From Mojavia pulchra JT2-VF2 (lineage in GTDB: Bacteria > Cyanobacteriota > Cyanobacteriia > Cyanobacteriales > Nostocaceae): a stretch of DNA of 64,000 nucleotides. The position numbers and the translations under genes were made by a program. Below, one piece after another: positions 9,513-18,951 of the stretch. Within the stretch, counting starts at the first letter, position 1; every line of letters begins with the position of its first letter. The stretch is from positions 1 to 64,000 of the forward strand of contig JAHHHN010000014.1 in NCBI GenBank assembly GCA_019359325.1. The letters run 5' to 3'. The notes below the pieces were generated by a model. The model made no database searches. It was not told the DNA's origin and saw only the letters and a list, made by a program, of their open reading frames with translations.

Positions 9513-9540
9513 TAAGTGCTGAGTTGCGACTCAGCGCTTA
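9513..9540 (+). terminator. Hairpin after rpsF
   Basis: A 12-bp stem (TAAGTGCTGAGT against ACTCAGCGCTTA, one G-U pair) with a four-base loop begins 8 bp after the rpsF stop. There is no U tract directly after it, so it may act as an mRNA 3' end stabiliser as much as a terminator. The arm resembles the GTGCTGA heptamer found elsewhere in the window. Confidence 0.5.
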
Positions 9541-9702
9541 CGTAATTGACTAAGTTAAATTAAAACTCAAAAAAAATATGCCTTTTTTATTGCTGATTTA
9601 GTAGGGAATGCTAAATTAACAAATACTTACTCAAAGTACTATGAGCAAAGTTATACATATAAATAAAGTGGACGCGATTCAGAATGGGAGCTGTAAACCA
9701 CT

Positions 9703-10272
9703 GTGAGCCAATCTGATATATCCAATACATCCAACATCCAAGCTCTCTCTACGGAAGTATCGCAGCTGCGTCAAGAGTTGCAACTTCGCGATCAATTAGT
9801 GCAACAGCTATCTCAAGAACTTTTCCGACTGGTGAAGGGCAATACTAATTTTATGCCCCAGCGATCAGAGTCTGAGCAAGATCTGATTCAATTGCAAGCT
9901 TTGCGAGAGCAACTACAAGCTGTTGAGCAGCAAGTAACGTTTTATCAAGAACAAATTACGACTCGTGACACCGAGATTTATCAATTGCGGCAGTCTGTGC
10001 AAGAATTAGCCGACCGCAGCCGAATGTTGGAGCAAGTAGTACAGGAGTTACCTCAAATTTACCGTCGTAAGTTCGAGGAGCGCATGACTCCAGTCAGAGA
10101 AAAAGTAGCAATGCTGCAACGAGAAAACCGACAACTACAGGCAGAATTGCAAAGTGTCAGTTACCGTTTAGCACTCAAAACTCGTAATGCCAGTCACAGT
10201 GGCATTGATTTACCAAATTTTCCTCGCCCAGCATCTGAACAAAATAATATTTCTGCTGTACCAAATACATAA
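9703..10272 (+). CDS. Coiled-coil protein, conserved hypothetical
   Basis: A 189-residue, Gln/Glu/Leu-rich protein starting at a GTG. Residues about 12-45 and 60-160 show heptad spacing of hydrophobics (for example VSQLRQELQLRDQLVQQLSQ), predicting long coiled coils and probably a rod-like dimer. A conserved-looking break (LPQIYRRKFEERMTPVREKV) lies near residue 120. There is no signal peptide, membrane helix or enzymatic motif. A structural or scaffold role is likely but not assignable. The start is inferred because no upstream ATG is in frame. Confidence 0.6.
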   Translation: MSQSDISNTSNIQALSTEVSQLRQELQLRDQLVQQLSQELFRLVKGNTNFMPQRSESEQDLIQLQALREQLQAVEQQVTFYQEQITTRDTEIYQLRQSVQELADRSRMLEQVVQELPQIYRRKFEERMTPVREKVAMLQRENRQLQAELQSVSYRLALKTRNASHSGIDLPNFPRPASEQNNISAVPNT

Positions 10273-10890
10273 AATTGCCAGTGTAATGGCAGCTAGTCGG
10301 CAAGTAATTACTAACTCTCCGACTATTATTTTGTGGTCTCGGATGATAGAATAACTAGTTGGAAAATATATTATTGTCTTTAATTCCGTAGGATTAATGC
10401 AGCTAAGTCATGAGATTTTATCCCCAAGCTCAACAGCAGTTATCACGATGATTTTTCCTAGTTAACTTTATCAATATTAAAATCTTGGGTACTTTCATTT
10501 CACTAGTGAGTAGCTGATATATCAGCCTACCAAAACATTCTGGGATGAGATCAGCACTTAGCAATAAGATTATCAGCGGCCAGCCATCGGTAATAGACTT
10601 TTTTGGCTGCCACGTGAAATTTACTGAGATCGACTTTGCCATTTCCCAAAACACTTAATTTAGCTAGTCTTGGTGTTCAATAGTTAGGTTGATTTAACTA
10701 TTAAGTGACCGACCAGCTACAAAACCGTTGTTTTTTTTACCTCACCAAACTTTTTTTTGGGGATATAAAGCTGAGTCTGCTGGCACTACTGTATTATCGT
10801 TGACGATGGTGAGGGTATCCTACCGGGGAAATTATTAAAAATTGCTAATACTGCTTGATCTCACCATAGCTTTGTTGGTGAAACTAAAAT
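10273..10890. other. Intergenic, no gene recognised
   Basis: About 620 bp between the coiled-coil gene and the convergent STAS gene. A 74-codon frame on the minus strand (10430-10654) has no recognisable domain and no ribosome site, and is not called. An inverted pair AGTCGG/CCGACT lies near 10293-10322. Several A/T runs follow; no RNA gene was recognised. Confidence 0.4.
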
Positions 10891-11244
10891 TTAAACTGCT
10901 ACTAGCAGTCTGTTATCGTTAGCGATCGCAAGGATGTCTTCATAGGTAGGAAAAATTTCAAATACTGAATCGAGTTGAGTGAGTTCCAAAACCAGTCTGA
11001 CAGGGGCTTGCACGTTGCAAAGAACCAAGCGGCAACCACTCTGGCGCGCTGCTTTGAGTCCTTTTACCAGTGAAACCAACCCAGAACTATCCATAAAATC
11101 TACATCTGCCAAATCAATAACCCAAAGTTGATGCGGCTGAGGCACTACTTTAGCCATCTCATCACTTAAAGCTATGCCACCCTGCAAGTCGATACTTCCT
11201 TGGGGTTTGAACAAAACTTGTTGAACTTTTTGTTTCAGAGTCAT
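10891..11244 (-). CDS. STAS domain protein (anti-sigma factor antagonist type)
   Basis: A 117-residue single STAS domain. The key motif is VDFMDSSGLVSLVKG near residues 50-64; the serine after the aspartate is the phosphorylation site in SpoIIAA-type antagonists. In that family an unphosphorylated STAS protein sequesters an anti-sigma kinase, and a PP2C phosphatase resets it. No kinase, phosphatase or sigma factor gene adjoins it here, so partners are unknown. The start is the ATG at 11244. Confidence 0.88.
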   Translation of the reverse strand: MTLKQKVQQVLFKPQGSIDLQGGIALSDEMAKVVPQPHQLWVIDLADVDFMDSSGLVSLVKGLKAARQSGCRLVLCNVQAPVRLVLELTQLDSVFEIFPTYEDILAIANDNRLLVAV

Positions 11245-11704
11245 GGATTTAACTGTATGAATTGAAACACTATAACAAAAAACAAAAAATTGACACCAAT
11301 ACTGGTGCGCTTTACAACAGCCAATTTCTGTTTTACTCCGACATTGGGAGTTTTACAGCTGTGAAGTTGAGGCAAGTTTTTTCAGTATTCATGCCGTATA
11401 ATTTTTCTTAACTTCCCCTAATATAGGCATAAGCACCCAAGAATTTCAGTAGCTTATGTACTTTTTACAAGATTTTTATATTTTTGAGAACTTTGATAAA
11501 TAGTTTATAAATAATCTATACTAAAGTTCAGTATACCTACTGTTGTGGTAATAACTGATAAATAAAAAATAGTCAATAATTAATATTTAATCGTTAGTAT
11601 AGACTAAAAGCTATGGTCTCCGTTGAGTGGCTTGATTGACACCCCACCCATAAAGGAGCAAAAATTATAGTACAAGTAAAAATTTGTAAAGACGGCGGTG
11701 CGGG
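11245..11704. promoter_or_regulatory. Divergent A/T-rich spacer between STAS gene and dedA
   Basis: Both flanking genes read away from this 460-bp spacer, so it must hold promoters for each. It is strongly A/T-rich between about 11400 and 11610. No defined operator could be picked with confidence. Confidence 0.4.
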
Positions 11705-12334
11705 ATGTCTTTTGAGTTCCTTTCACTAGAAAACATCCAGGAATTCGCCCACCATTATGGTTATTGGGCAATTTTTTTGGGAATTTTGCTAGAAAATTTG
11801 GGCATTCCTCTTCCAGGGGAAACTGTGACCTTAGTAGGTGGGTTTTTAGCCGGTAGTCATGAACTTAATTACTGGCTAGTACTCGCTGACGCCGTTGCAG
11901 GTGCAGTGCTTGGTGGCACTTGTGGTTATTGGATTGGTAAACTTGGAGGTTGGAGTTTTTTGCTGCAAATTGGCAAATTATTCCGAATTTCTGAAGAGCG
12001 ACTGCTGAATATTAAAGAACAATTTAGTCAAAATGCTACTAAAGCTGTATTTTTTGGCCGCTTTTTCGCGTTGCTACGAATTTTTGCTGCGCCACTAGCT
12101 GGTATAGCCGAGATGCCATTCGGAAAGTTCTTTGTATATAACTTGGCAGGGGCAAGTGCTTGGGCTAGTGTAATGGTGACATTAGCTTTCTTCGCTGGAA
12201 GAGTTATCTCCCTAGAACAATTAGTTTCTTGGGTTAGCCATTTTGCGATCGCGGCCTTATTAATCTTGGTTGCCTTAATTGCTGTGCCTTTGTGGTTGGA
12301 GTCCCGCCAAGTGAAGCGTGCAACAGGAGAGTAA
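11705..12334 (+). CDS. DedA family membrane protein
   Basis: A 209-residue SNARE-associated/DedA (VTT-domain) protein, a family now tied to undecaprenyl-phosphate or phospholipid flipping. It shows the re-entrant motif NLGIPLPGETVTLVGGFLAG near residue 30 and the second signature FFGRFFALLRIFAAPLAGIA near residue 120, with a final helix at about 175-198. Charged residues E38 and the arginines of the GRFF motif match the proton-coupled transport core. It is convergent with argG across a strong hairpin. Confidence 0.87.
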   Translation: MSFEFLSLENIQEFAHHYGYWAIFLGILLENLGIPLPGETVTLVGGFLAGSHELNYWLVLADAVAGAVLGGTCGYWIGKLGGWSFLLQIGKLFRISEERLLNIKEQFSQNATKAVFFGRFFALLRIFAAPLAGIAEMPFGKFFVYNLAGASAWASVMVTLAFFAGRVISLEQLVSWVSHFAIAALLILVALIAVPLWLESRQVKRATGE

Positions 12335-12342
12335 GGCAATTT

Positions 12343-12389
12343 AGATTTTTAGATTTTGGATTAATGTCCGATCCAAAATCTAAAAATCT
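12343..12389. terminator. Perfect 19-bp hairpin between convergent dedA and argG
   Basis: The left arm (12343-12361, starting AGATTTTTAGATTTTG) is perfectly complementary to 12371-12389, with a 9-base loop. It sits between two converging stops (12334 and 12398), so it is suited to end transcription from both sides. Both arms are built from the AAAATCT/ATTTTAG heptamer family, so a repeat has apparently been recruited as a terminator. Confidence 0.7.
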
Positions 12390-12397
12390 GAAACTAA

Positions 12398-13600
12398 CTA
12401 TTTTCTAGTTTGCTGTGCCCAAATGCGAGTTGGTAGGCCCCAAACGTAGATAAAGCCTTCAGCCGCCTTGTGATCAAATTGGTCTTCCGCGCCGTAAGTT
12501 GCCAAGTCAGGGCTATAAAGAGAATTGTCACTCCAACGCCCAACTAAACTGGCATTACCTTTGAAAAGTTTCACCCGCACAACGCCAGACACTCGCTCTT
12601 GTGTATTTTGAATAAAGGCATCCAGTGCCGCTTTCAGTGGGCTGTACCAGAGACCGTTGTAGACTAATTGAGTGTAAGTCTCTTCAATGCCACGTTTGTA
12701 GTGGCTGACATCTGCTGTTAAAGTTAAGCTTTCTAAATCCCGGTGTGCCTGAATTAGCACTATCATTGCAGGTGATTCGTAGATTTCCCGCGATTTAATA
12801 CCTACCAAGCGGTTTTCTATCATATCAATCCGCCCGATACCGTGATTTCCTGCGACCTGATTAAGTTGTTCAATCAGTTCAACTGGGTTTTTTGCTGTAC
12901 CATTGAGGGTTGTAGGAATACCTTTGTGGAAACCAATTTCAATGTACTCTGGCTGATCAGGAGTATCTGCGATCGCCTTGGTCATCTCATAAATTTCTTC
13001 TAGTGGTTCCACTGCTGGATCTTCTAACACCCCAGCTTCGATGCTACGACCGAGTAAATTCTTATCAATGCTGTAAGGAGAAGATTTTTTCACTGGTGTT
13101 GGGATACCGAAGCGTTCACCGTAGGCGATGGTTTCCTCACGACTCATCCCCCATTCCCTTGCTGGTGCGAGTATCTTGAGTTTGGGATTTAGCGCTGCAC
13201 AAGAAATATCAAAGCGGACTTGATCATTACCTTTGCCAGTACAACCATGAGCGATCGCATCAGCACCATATTTTTCGGCTGTTTCTACTAATATCTTGGC
13301 AATTAATGGCCGGGCAAGAGCAGTTCCTAAGGGATAACGATTTTCATATAAGGCGTTGGCTTGAATCGCCGCAAAAGCGTAATCTTTGACAAAGCTGTCT
13401 TTGACATCCGCTACAAGAGATTCGCTTGCACCCGATTTTAAAGCTTTTTCTCGAACTGGTTCTAATTCATCTCCTTGGCCTAAATCTGCTGCTAGCGTAA
13501 TCACCTCTTCCACACCCCACTCATGCTTAAGATAGGGGATGCAAACTGAGGTATCCACTCCGCCAGAATATGCCAGGACAACCTTTTTGGCGCGACCCAT
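12398..13600 (-). CDS. argG: Argininosuccinate synthase
   Basis: Joins citrulline and aspartate with ATP in the penultimate step of arginine synthesis. The N-terminal P-loop [18 protein letters not shown], the citrulline/aspartate-binding [13 protein letters not shown] and the [11 protein letters not shown] segment are all present. The ATG at 13600 (MGRAKKVV) has GGAGAA upstream and gives 400 residues, the usual length; the longer frame to 13636 is rejected. It is monocistronic. Confidence 0.96.
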   Translation of the reverse strand: MGRAKKVVLAYSGGVDTSVCIPYLKHEWGVEEVITLAADLGQGDELEPVREKALKSGASESLVADVKDSFVKDYAFAAIQANALYENRYPLGTALARPLIAKILVETAEKYGADAIAHGCTGKGNDQVRFDISCAALNPKLKILAPAREWGMSREETIAYGERFGIPTPVKKSSPYSIDKNLLGRSIEAGVLEDPAVEPLEEIYEMTKAIADTPDQPEYIEIGFHKGIPTTLNGTAKNPVELIEQLNQVAGNHGIGRIDMIENRLVGIKSREIYESPAMIVLIQAHRDLESLTLTADVSHYKRGIEETYTQLVYNGLWYSPLKAALDAFIQNTQERVSGVVRVKLFKGNASLVGRWSDNSLYSPDLATYGAEDQFDHKAAEGFIYVWGLPTRIWAQQTRK

Positions 13601-13917
13601 TAGTTTCTCCAGATAGGAAAACAAACAATGAGTCATTATTATATCTAACTAATACACGTATATTTTATTTAGGATTAAAGTAGCATCGAACCCTTATATA
13701 ACTAGCCATATAGAATATTTTTCTGATGATTATCATCAGCGTTTATTGAGTATTTGTTAAATTTTGCCAACACAGTGATCGTTTATAGATAAAACTGTTT
13801 AATTTAGCTTTTCAAATAACAATTTACAAGAAGATCCATTATCACCTTTGATTAATACTGAGTAGTTGATGCCACTTTTTTTGTAGTAGCTGCTAGAAGA
13901 TTACCTTGTTTCAGCCT

Positions 13918-16272
13918 CTAAACAAATTTACCAAGAGAATTTTTGCGGCGAATGCCAATTACAGACGGACGAGGAACACCTGTAGGTTGACCTTGACCAC
14001 CATCCGCCTGGGAAATATTGCTAGGCCAACTACTACCACGCGGTACAGTGCGAGTTTGATTGAATGTATTACCATTCAAATCCAAGATTTCTATACTGCG
14101 GCTTAGGATTGTACCATCGTTAATCGGACAATCTTCACCGGGATGCTGTACCGAAATAATCAGCGTATCACCCACAAAAGTCGGCCCAGTCATTTCACAG
14201 CGTACTGGCCCGTAGGCAAATGGTATTACCTGTCCGGCGTTAGCACCACTGGTAGGGATGAAAAACAGCCAATTATTACCAAAAACTCCTGTAAAATCGG
14301 AAACGTTACCGCTAGCTGTGTGATTGATAGTAGTTTGCTTGCCAGCAGCACCAGTCTTGAAACCGTTGTGAGTGCCAGTAGACATATCTGTCACACCCCA
14401 GACATTTGCCCTATCGTCGAACACTAAATTATCTACATTTGCAAAACCAGCACCAGCCACTGATCCTGCTTCCCCACCTTGAGCTAATCTTTGCCAACGG
14501 AAGGTTAAACCTGTACCATCAGCACTATCTTCAATAATTTTGTATAATCCCCCTGATTGCTGGGTAGCGTTAGCAGCTTTGCTTAACTTGGCAACTTGGA
14601 AAATTCGTGAATCAGGATAACCATCACTTCCTGGCGCACCATCGGTATAGGCAATAAAAACTTGTTTAGTGCGGGGATGCACTTCTATATCTTCTGGACG
14701 TGCTGTAGGAGTTCCCCCAACCAAATTTGCTGCTAAAAAGGCATCACAAAGAACAGCACCTTGGGTAGTGTAAAAGTCAGATAATTTTTTATTTTGATAA
14801 GCAGGTAGTACTGTTGCTTCGTTAGTGCGATCGCATTTTAATATCCCACCATCTTCAGTTTGTCCAGCAACGCCATTACGCTTTGGCAAAGGTAAAAGAC
14901 CTTCTTTTTGAGCCTTTCCCAAAGCTGCAAATTCTACTGAAGAAAGCACGGTTGGCGCAATTGGATTAGTACTAGTAGTTAATAGTAAAGGTATCCATTT
15001 ACCTGTGCCATCTGGGTTATAACGAGCTACATATAAAGTACCTTTTTCCCACAATCGACTATTACTTTTACTCGTTGGCGAGGAAACTTTACCTGCGCTG
15101 ACAAATTTCCAAGTGTGTCCCCCACGTCTGTCATCACCCATATAAGCGACTAACTTTTTCCCTGCTTCAACTCGCATGGCAACATTTTCATGATGATAAC
15201 GGCCCAGCCAAGTGTGTTTGCGAGGACGAAAATTCGGAACTGCGGGGTCAATTTCTACAATCCAGCCGTATTTTTCTCCAACTAAACCAAAAGTTTTGCC
15301 AGTGCTGTCATTTGTATAACCAACTTGAGTACCATCACTCTTAACTGCTTCTGTAACGCCAACCGAATTTTGAAAGTTTTCTTCAGCAGATAAAACAGTA
15401 CCCCAAGGTGTTGTACCGCCAGAACAATTGTAGGCAGTACCAATGATTTTATTATCTAAACCATCACTGCTGAGGTTAAAAACCTGGGTTGCAGCTGGGC
15501 CTGTAGCGATTAAATAGTTTTGATCGCCTTTCTGGTAACTGAGATTTCCCCAAGAAGTAACACTTTGATAGCCATCAGTTCTTTGGCTATTTATTCCTAA
15601 ACCTGAAAGACCATGAATGCGGCGATTTTTAGCATCTTTAACAACACCAAAACGCTTGTTGGTTTTATTGCGGGAAATACGAATGATTGATCCGCCGAGA
15701 TTATATAAAAATTCACCTTCAGCTTGACGATCTCTAGTAGAGGGTAAAGCCCATCCAATTACTGGTTCAAAGGCAGTGGGTAGGCTTTGTAAATCAGCAG
15801 AATCTTCTGATACTAAAGAAGAAATAGGAAAACTTACATACTCGTGATTTACCCACAAATAGCCTTCATCTTTATTCTTATTCAAGGCAATAAAAGCAGT
15901 GTAATCGCAGTTGTAGCCGACATATTCATCCTGATTAGGAAACACGCGATCGCCCCAACTAACAATTACATAACGTTCGTATTCTGGCGGTACTACGACA
16001 TCATCAATTACGTTGTAACTAGTTAAATTTACACCCGCAGATGCATTCAAAACTTGCCCTTGACCTGTTCTAGTTGGTAAATAATTTTTGTACTGTCGAT
16101 AAATTTGCAGAGGATGAGGTAAACGCACTGGTGTAAAGTTGAGTGGTGCGATTTTTGCTGCTGCAATGCTAGAAACATTGCTAAATTTTTTAGTTCCTAA
16201 TACAGCAGCGCTTGCAGCCGTCACACTACCAGCAAAAAACATTAAAATTTGTCTTCGGCTTAATTTTGACAT
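13918..16272 (-). CDS. phoX: PhoX-type alkaline phosphatase (DUF839), Tat-exported
   Basis: A 784-residue extracytoplasmic phosphatase of the PhoX family, which hydrolyses phosphate monoesters with Ca and Fe cofactors during phosphate starvation. The N-terminus KLSRRQILMFFAGSVTAASA is a twin-arginine signal peptide. PhoX-like segments include CSGGTTPWGTVLSAEEN (metal-binding Glu region), HENVAMRVEAGK with YMGDDRRGGHTWKF, and TARPEDIEVHPRTKQVF. I start at the ATG at 16272, with AAGGAAA upstream. A palindromic operator candidate lies about 140 bp upstream. The assignment to PhoX rather than another DUF839 protein is by motif recognition. Confidence 0.85.
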   Translation of the reverse strand: MSKLSRRQILMFFAGSVTAASAAVLGTKKFSNVSSIAAAKIAPLNFTPVRLPHPLQIYRQYKNYLPTRTGQGQVLNASAGVNLTSYNVIDDVVVPPEYERYVIVSWGDRVFPNQDEYVGYNCDYTAFIALNKNKDEGYLWVNHEYVSFPISSLVSEDSADLQSLPTAFEPVIGWALPSTRDRQAEGEFLYNLGGSIIRISRNKTNKRFGVVKDAKNRRIHGLSGLGINSQRTDGYQSVTSWGNLSYQKGDQNYLIATGPAATQVFNLSSDGLDNKIIGTAYNCSGGTTPWGTVLSAEENFQNSVGVTEAVKSDGTQVGYTNDSTGKTFGLVGEKYGWIVEIDPAVPNFRPRKHTWLGRYHHENVAMRVEAGKKLVAYMGDDRRGGHTWKFVSAGKVSSPTSKSNSRLWEKGTLYVARYNPDGTGKWIPLLLTTSTNPIAPTVLSSVEFAALGKAQKEGLLPLPKRNGVAGQTEDGGILKCDRTNEATVLPAYQNKKLSDFYTTQGAVLCDAFLAANLVGGTPTARPEDIEVHPRTKQVFIAYTDGAPGSDGYPDSRIFQVAKLSKAANATQQSGGLYKIIEDSADGTGLTFRWQRLAQGGEAGSVAGAGFANVDNLVFDDRANVWGVTDMSTGTHNGFKTGAAGKQTTINHTASGNVSDFTGVFGNNWLFFIPTSGANAGQVIPFAYGPVRCEMTGPTFVGDTLIISVQHPGEDCPINDGTILSRSIEILDLNGNTFNQTRTVPRGSSWPSNISQADGGQGQPTGVPRPSVIGIRRKNSLGKFV

Positions 16273-16843
16273 CAAAGTTTCCTTGTAACAAAAAAATAAT
16301 TGTTAGAAAATCTATATATAAAATTTTCTAGGTGTTTAAAACAAATAAGTTTAATTCATTTCGTTGGCATAGATGCATAATTTTTATTAAAAATAATAAT
16401 CAAAAATTAACAAAAGATTATCTTTTGTTTAAATAAACTTAATTACGGCATTAAATATCGATCAAGGTTCAATAATAAACATTTACATAAACGAATAGAA
16501 ATTGATTTTTTTTACACACATATAAAACGGCAGTATCTACCCTAGACTGCTCAATTTCAATATTTATTAGTTAAATAATGATTATTAAATAAAAATGCGA
16601 CTAATTAATTCAGATATAAATTAATTAGAAATTATATTTATTTGATATACACTGCCTATTTTTCTAATAATTTATGGCATAGCTAAAAGGCTTTTTTGAA
16701 TATAGAAAGGTTTGCCTTAAAAAGGTTTTTTTTATTTTGCCTAGCGGGACTAGCCAATTTGGTGTTATTTTTAGATTTGCGGTTTTCGTGGTCAAAGTTA
16801 AAGACAGGAACAGTGTCAGCGTCACATCTGTCCTATCCTGGAG
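16273..16843. promoter_or_regulatory. A/T-rich divergent spacer between phoX and GT2 gene
   Basis: A 570-bp, very A/T-rich region that must hold the promoters of two diverging genes. It contains a perfect inverted repeat at 16409-16429. No classical tandem Pho box (PyTTAAPyPy repeats) could be identified with confidence. Confidence 0.45.
16409..16429. promoter_or_regulatory. Perfect palindrome upstream of phoX, operator candidate
   Basis: AACAAAAGAT is followed after one base by its exact complement, giving 10-bp arms in a 21-bp site. It lies 137 bp upstream of the phoX start and over 400 bp from the GT2 start. No regulator is assigned. Confidence 0.4.
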
Positions 16844-17815
16844 ATGTGTAATAGTGTTGTGGGTGAGACTGTGTTTTTCAGCGTTGTTATACCGACTTAC
16901 AATCGCCAGCCAATTTTAGAGAAGTGCCTGCGAGCCTTAGAAGCACAGGAGTTGGCACATAAAACTCCTGTTACTGGTTACGAAATCGTTTTAGTCGATG
17001 ATGGTTCTACCGATGGCACATTGGCATGGTTGAAGGAACGCAAAGACGAGTTTCCTCATGTGCGATGGTTTGAGCAAGATCACGCTGGGCCTGCTGCGGC
17101 CCGCAATTTAGGTGTAGAACAGGCACAGGGTGACACAATAATTTTTATTGATAGTGATTTAGTAGTGCTGTCAAATTTTCTGCAAGCTCATGCTGATGCA
17201 CTAGTACAGGGACAAAAGAAATTAGGGAGCGATCGCTTTTTTACTTATGGCGCAGTTATTAATACTTGTAATTTCGATCATCCAACTGCTGAACCCTATA
17301 AAGTAACAGATTTTTCCGCAGCTTTTTTTGCTACAGGTAATGTAGCAATTCCTAAACATTGGCTAGACAAAGCTGGACTTTTTGACACCAGTTTTCAACT
17401 CTATGGCTGGGAAGATTTAGAACTAGGCGTGAGACTTAAAAAACTGGGTTTGCAACTTATTAAGTGTCCAGCAGCAGTTGGTTATCATTGGCATCCAGCA
17501 TTTAAATTAGACCAAATTAGCAACTTAATTGACAAAGAAATTCAACGCGGACGCATGGGAGTTTTATTTTATCAAAAGCACCCTACTTGGGAAGTGCGAA
17601 TGATGATTCAAATGACTTGGTTGCATCGTTTACTGTGGGGTATTCTTTCGTTCAATGGCGCACTTAATGAACGAACAATGGCACCATTTTTGCAATGGCT
17701 TATTAATGCAGGTAAGCCTCAGTTAGCTTTAGAAATTGCCCGAATTTTTCTAAATTGGTATAACGTACAAGGAGTTTATGCAGCTTACGGTGAACTTAAG
17801 CATCAACAAAATTAA
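16844..17815 (+). CDS. Family 2 glycosyltransferase
   Basis: A 323-residue GT-A fold enzyme that transfers a sugar from a nucleotide donor to an unknown acceptor, probably a surface polysaccharide or lipid. Key residues: VVIPTYNR at the N-terminus, EIVLVDDGSTDGT, the IFIDSDLV DxD metal site, and GWEDLELGVRLKKLG holding the ED catalytic base. No membrane helix is evident. Starts at ATG 16844 or at downstream GTG codons are possible; the first nine residues are not family-like. It stands alone upstream of rpsB. Confidence 0.85.
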   Translation: MCNSVVGETVFFSVVIPTYNRQPILEKCLRALEAQELAHKTPVTGYEIVLVDDGSTDGTLAWLKERKDEFPHVRWFEQDHAGPAAARNLGVEQAQGDTIIFIDSDLVVLSNFLQAHADALVQGQKKLGSDRFFTYGAVINTCNFDHPTAEPYKVTDFSAAFFATGNVAIPKHWLDKAGLFDTSFQLYGWEDLELGVRLKKLGLQLIKCPAAVGYHWHPAFKLDQISNLIDKEIQRGRMGVLFYQKHPTWEVRMMIQMTWLHRLLWGILSFNGALNERTMAPFLQWLINAGKPQLALEIARIFLNWYNVQGVYAAYGELKHQQN

Positions 17816-17941
17816 GACTACTTGTAAAAATTATAAATGCGCCTTTAGAAGAGAAAGCTTACGCTCAAACTTTTTTTCTATCTGCTTATGCCTGTTGAAC
17901 AGCGTATTTTTTATGATATGCTGGGAGGGTTGTCTAATCTC

Positions 17942-17963
17942 ACACATCCGGGAATTCGGGTGT
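17942..17963 (+). promoter_or_regulatory. Stem-loop in the rpsB leader
   Basis: A bulged stem (ACAC, two-base bulge, CCG, six-base loop, CGG, GTGT) lies about 60 nt upstream of the rpsB start. In several bacteria, S2 represses its own operon through a leader structure. The resemblance here is only general. Confidence 0.3.
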
Positions 17964-18021
17964 TTCCAATTTAGGAAATACGCCTGGATGGAGGTTTAAC
18001 CCGAATCGGAGTTAAAAATAT

Positions 18022-18813
18022 ATGCCAGTCGTTTCATTGGCTCAGATGATGGAGTCAGGGGTTCACTTTGGGCATCAAACCCGGCGTTGGAACCCAAAGA
18101 TGTCTCCTTACATTTATACTTCCCGCAATGGTGTACATATCATCGACTTGGTGCAAACTGCTCAGTTGATGGAAGATGCTTATAGCTATATGCGTACACA
18201 AGCCGAGCAGGGGAAAAAATTCCTGTTTGTGGGTACTAAACGGCAAGCAGCAGGAATCATTGCTCAAGAAGCCAGTCGTTGCGGTTCCCATTACATTAAC
18301 CAACGTTGGTTGGGTGGAATGCTGACCAACTGGACAACTATCAAAACTAGGGTAGATCGCCTCAAAGATTTGGAACGCCGGGAAGAAAGCGGCGCGCTGG
18401 ACTTGTTGCCGAAAAAAGAAGCCTCAATGTTACGCCGGGAAATGGCAAAGCTTCAGAAATATTTGGGCGGCATCAAAACCATGCGGAAAGTGCCCGATGT
18501 GGTAGTAATTGTCGATCAACGGCGGGAGTATAACGCAGTTCAAGAATGCCAAAAACTGGCAATTCCGATTGTATCGATGTTGGATACAAACTGTGACCCG
18601 GATGTAGTAGACATTCCCATCCCAGCAAATGACGACGCCATCAGGTCAATTAAGCTGATTGTCGGAAAATTGGCAGACGCTATTTATGAAGGTCGCCATG
18701 GTCAGCTGGATACGGAAGAAGATTATGAAGATTACGAGGGTGCTGAGGACGATTACGACTATGAAGAAACTGAGCTGACTGGCTCATATGCTTCTGACGA
18801 CGAAGAAGAATAG
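18022..18813 (+). CDS. rpsB: 30S ribosomal protein S2
   Basis: Ribosomal protein S2, 263 residues: [20 protein letters not shown] at the N-terminus, then [23 protein letters not shown] and the conserved [16 protein letters not shown]. The C-terminus carries a very acidic Asp/Glu/Tyr-rich tail of about 35 residues, which is longer than the bacterial core. The start has GGAG eight bases upstream. It precedes tsf by 138 bp, the standard rpsB-tsf order. Confidence 0.97.
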   Translation: MPVVSLAQMMESGVHFGHQTRRWNPKMSPYIYTSRNGVHIIDLVQTAQLMEDAYSYMRTQAEQGKKFLFVGTKRQAAGIIAQEASRCGSHYINQRWLGGMLTNWTTIKTRVDRLKDLERREESGALDLLPKKEASMLRREMAKLQKYLGGIKTMRKVPDVVVIVDQRREYNAVQECQKLAIPIVSMLDTNCDPDVVDIPIPANDDAIRSIKLIVGKLADAIYEGRHGQLDTEEDYEDYEGAEDDYDYEETELTGSYASDDEEE

Positions 18814-18821
18814 GTTAAAGC

Positions 18822-18868
18822 ATGAAGGGTAAAGGCTGAAATTTGATACTTTATCCTTTACTCTTCAT
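18822..18868 (+). terminator. Hairpin between rpsB and tsf
   Basis: A 14-bp stem (ATGAAGGGTAAAGG against CCTTTACTCTTCAT, one G-U pair) begins 8 bp after the rpsB stop and is followed by CCTTTTC. It could partly terminate transcription and set the S2:EF-Ts ratio. The arms belong to a repeat family also seen between rbcL and rbcX. Confidence 0.5.
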
Positions 18869-18951
18869 CCTTTTCATCGTCCTGAGTAAGATAGAAATAC
18901 TCAACACCCGTAAGCGATTACAACTCAAGGTCAAGTAGGAATTGAGGCAAC

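Noticed and set aside
10430-10654. 74-codon minus-strand frame
   Set aside because: No start signal, no recognisable family and unremarkable composition.
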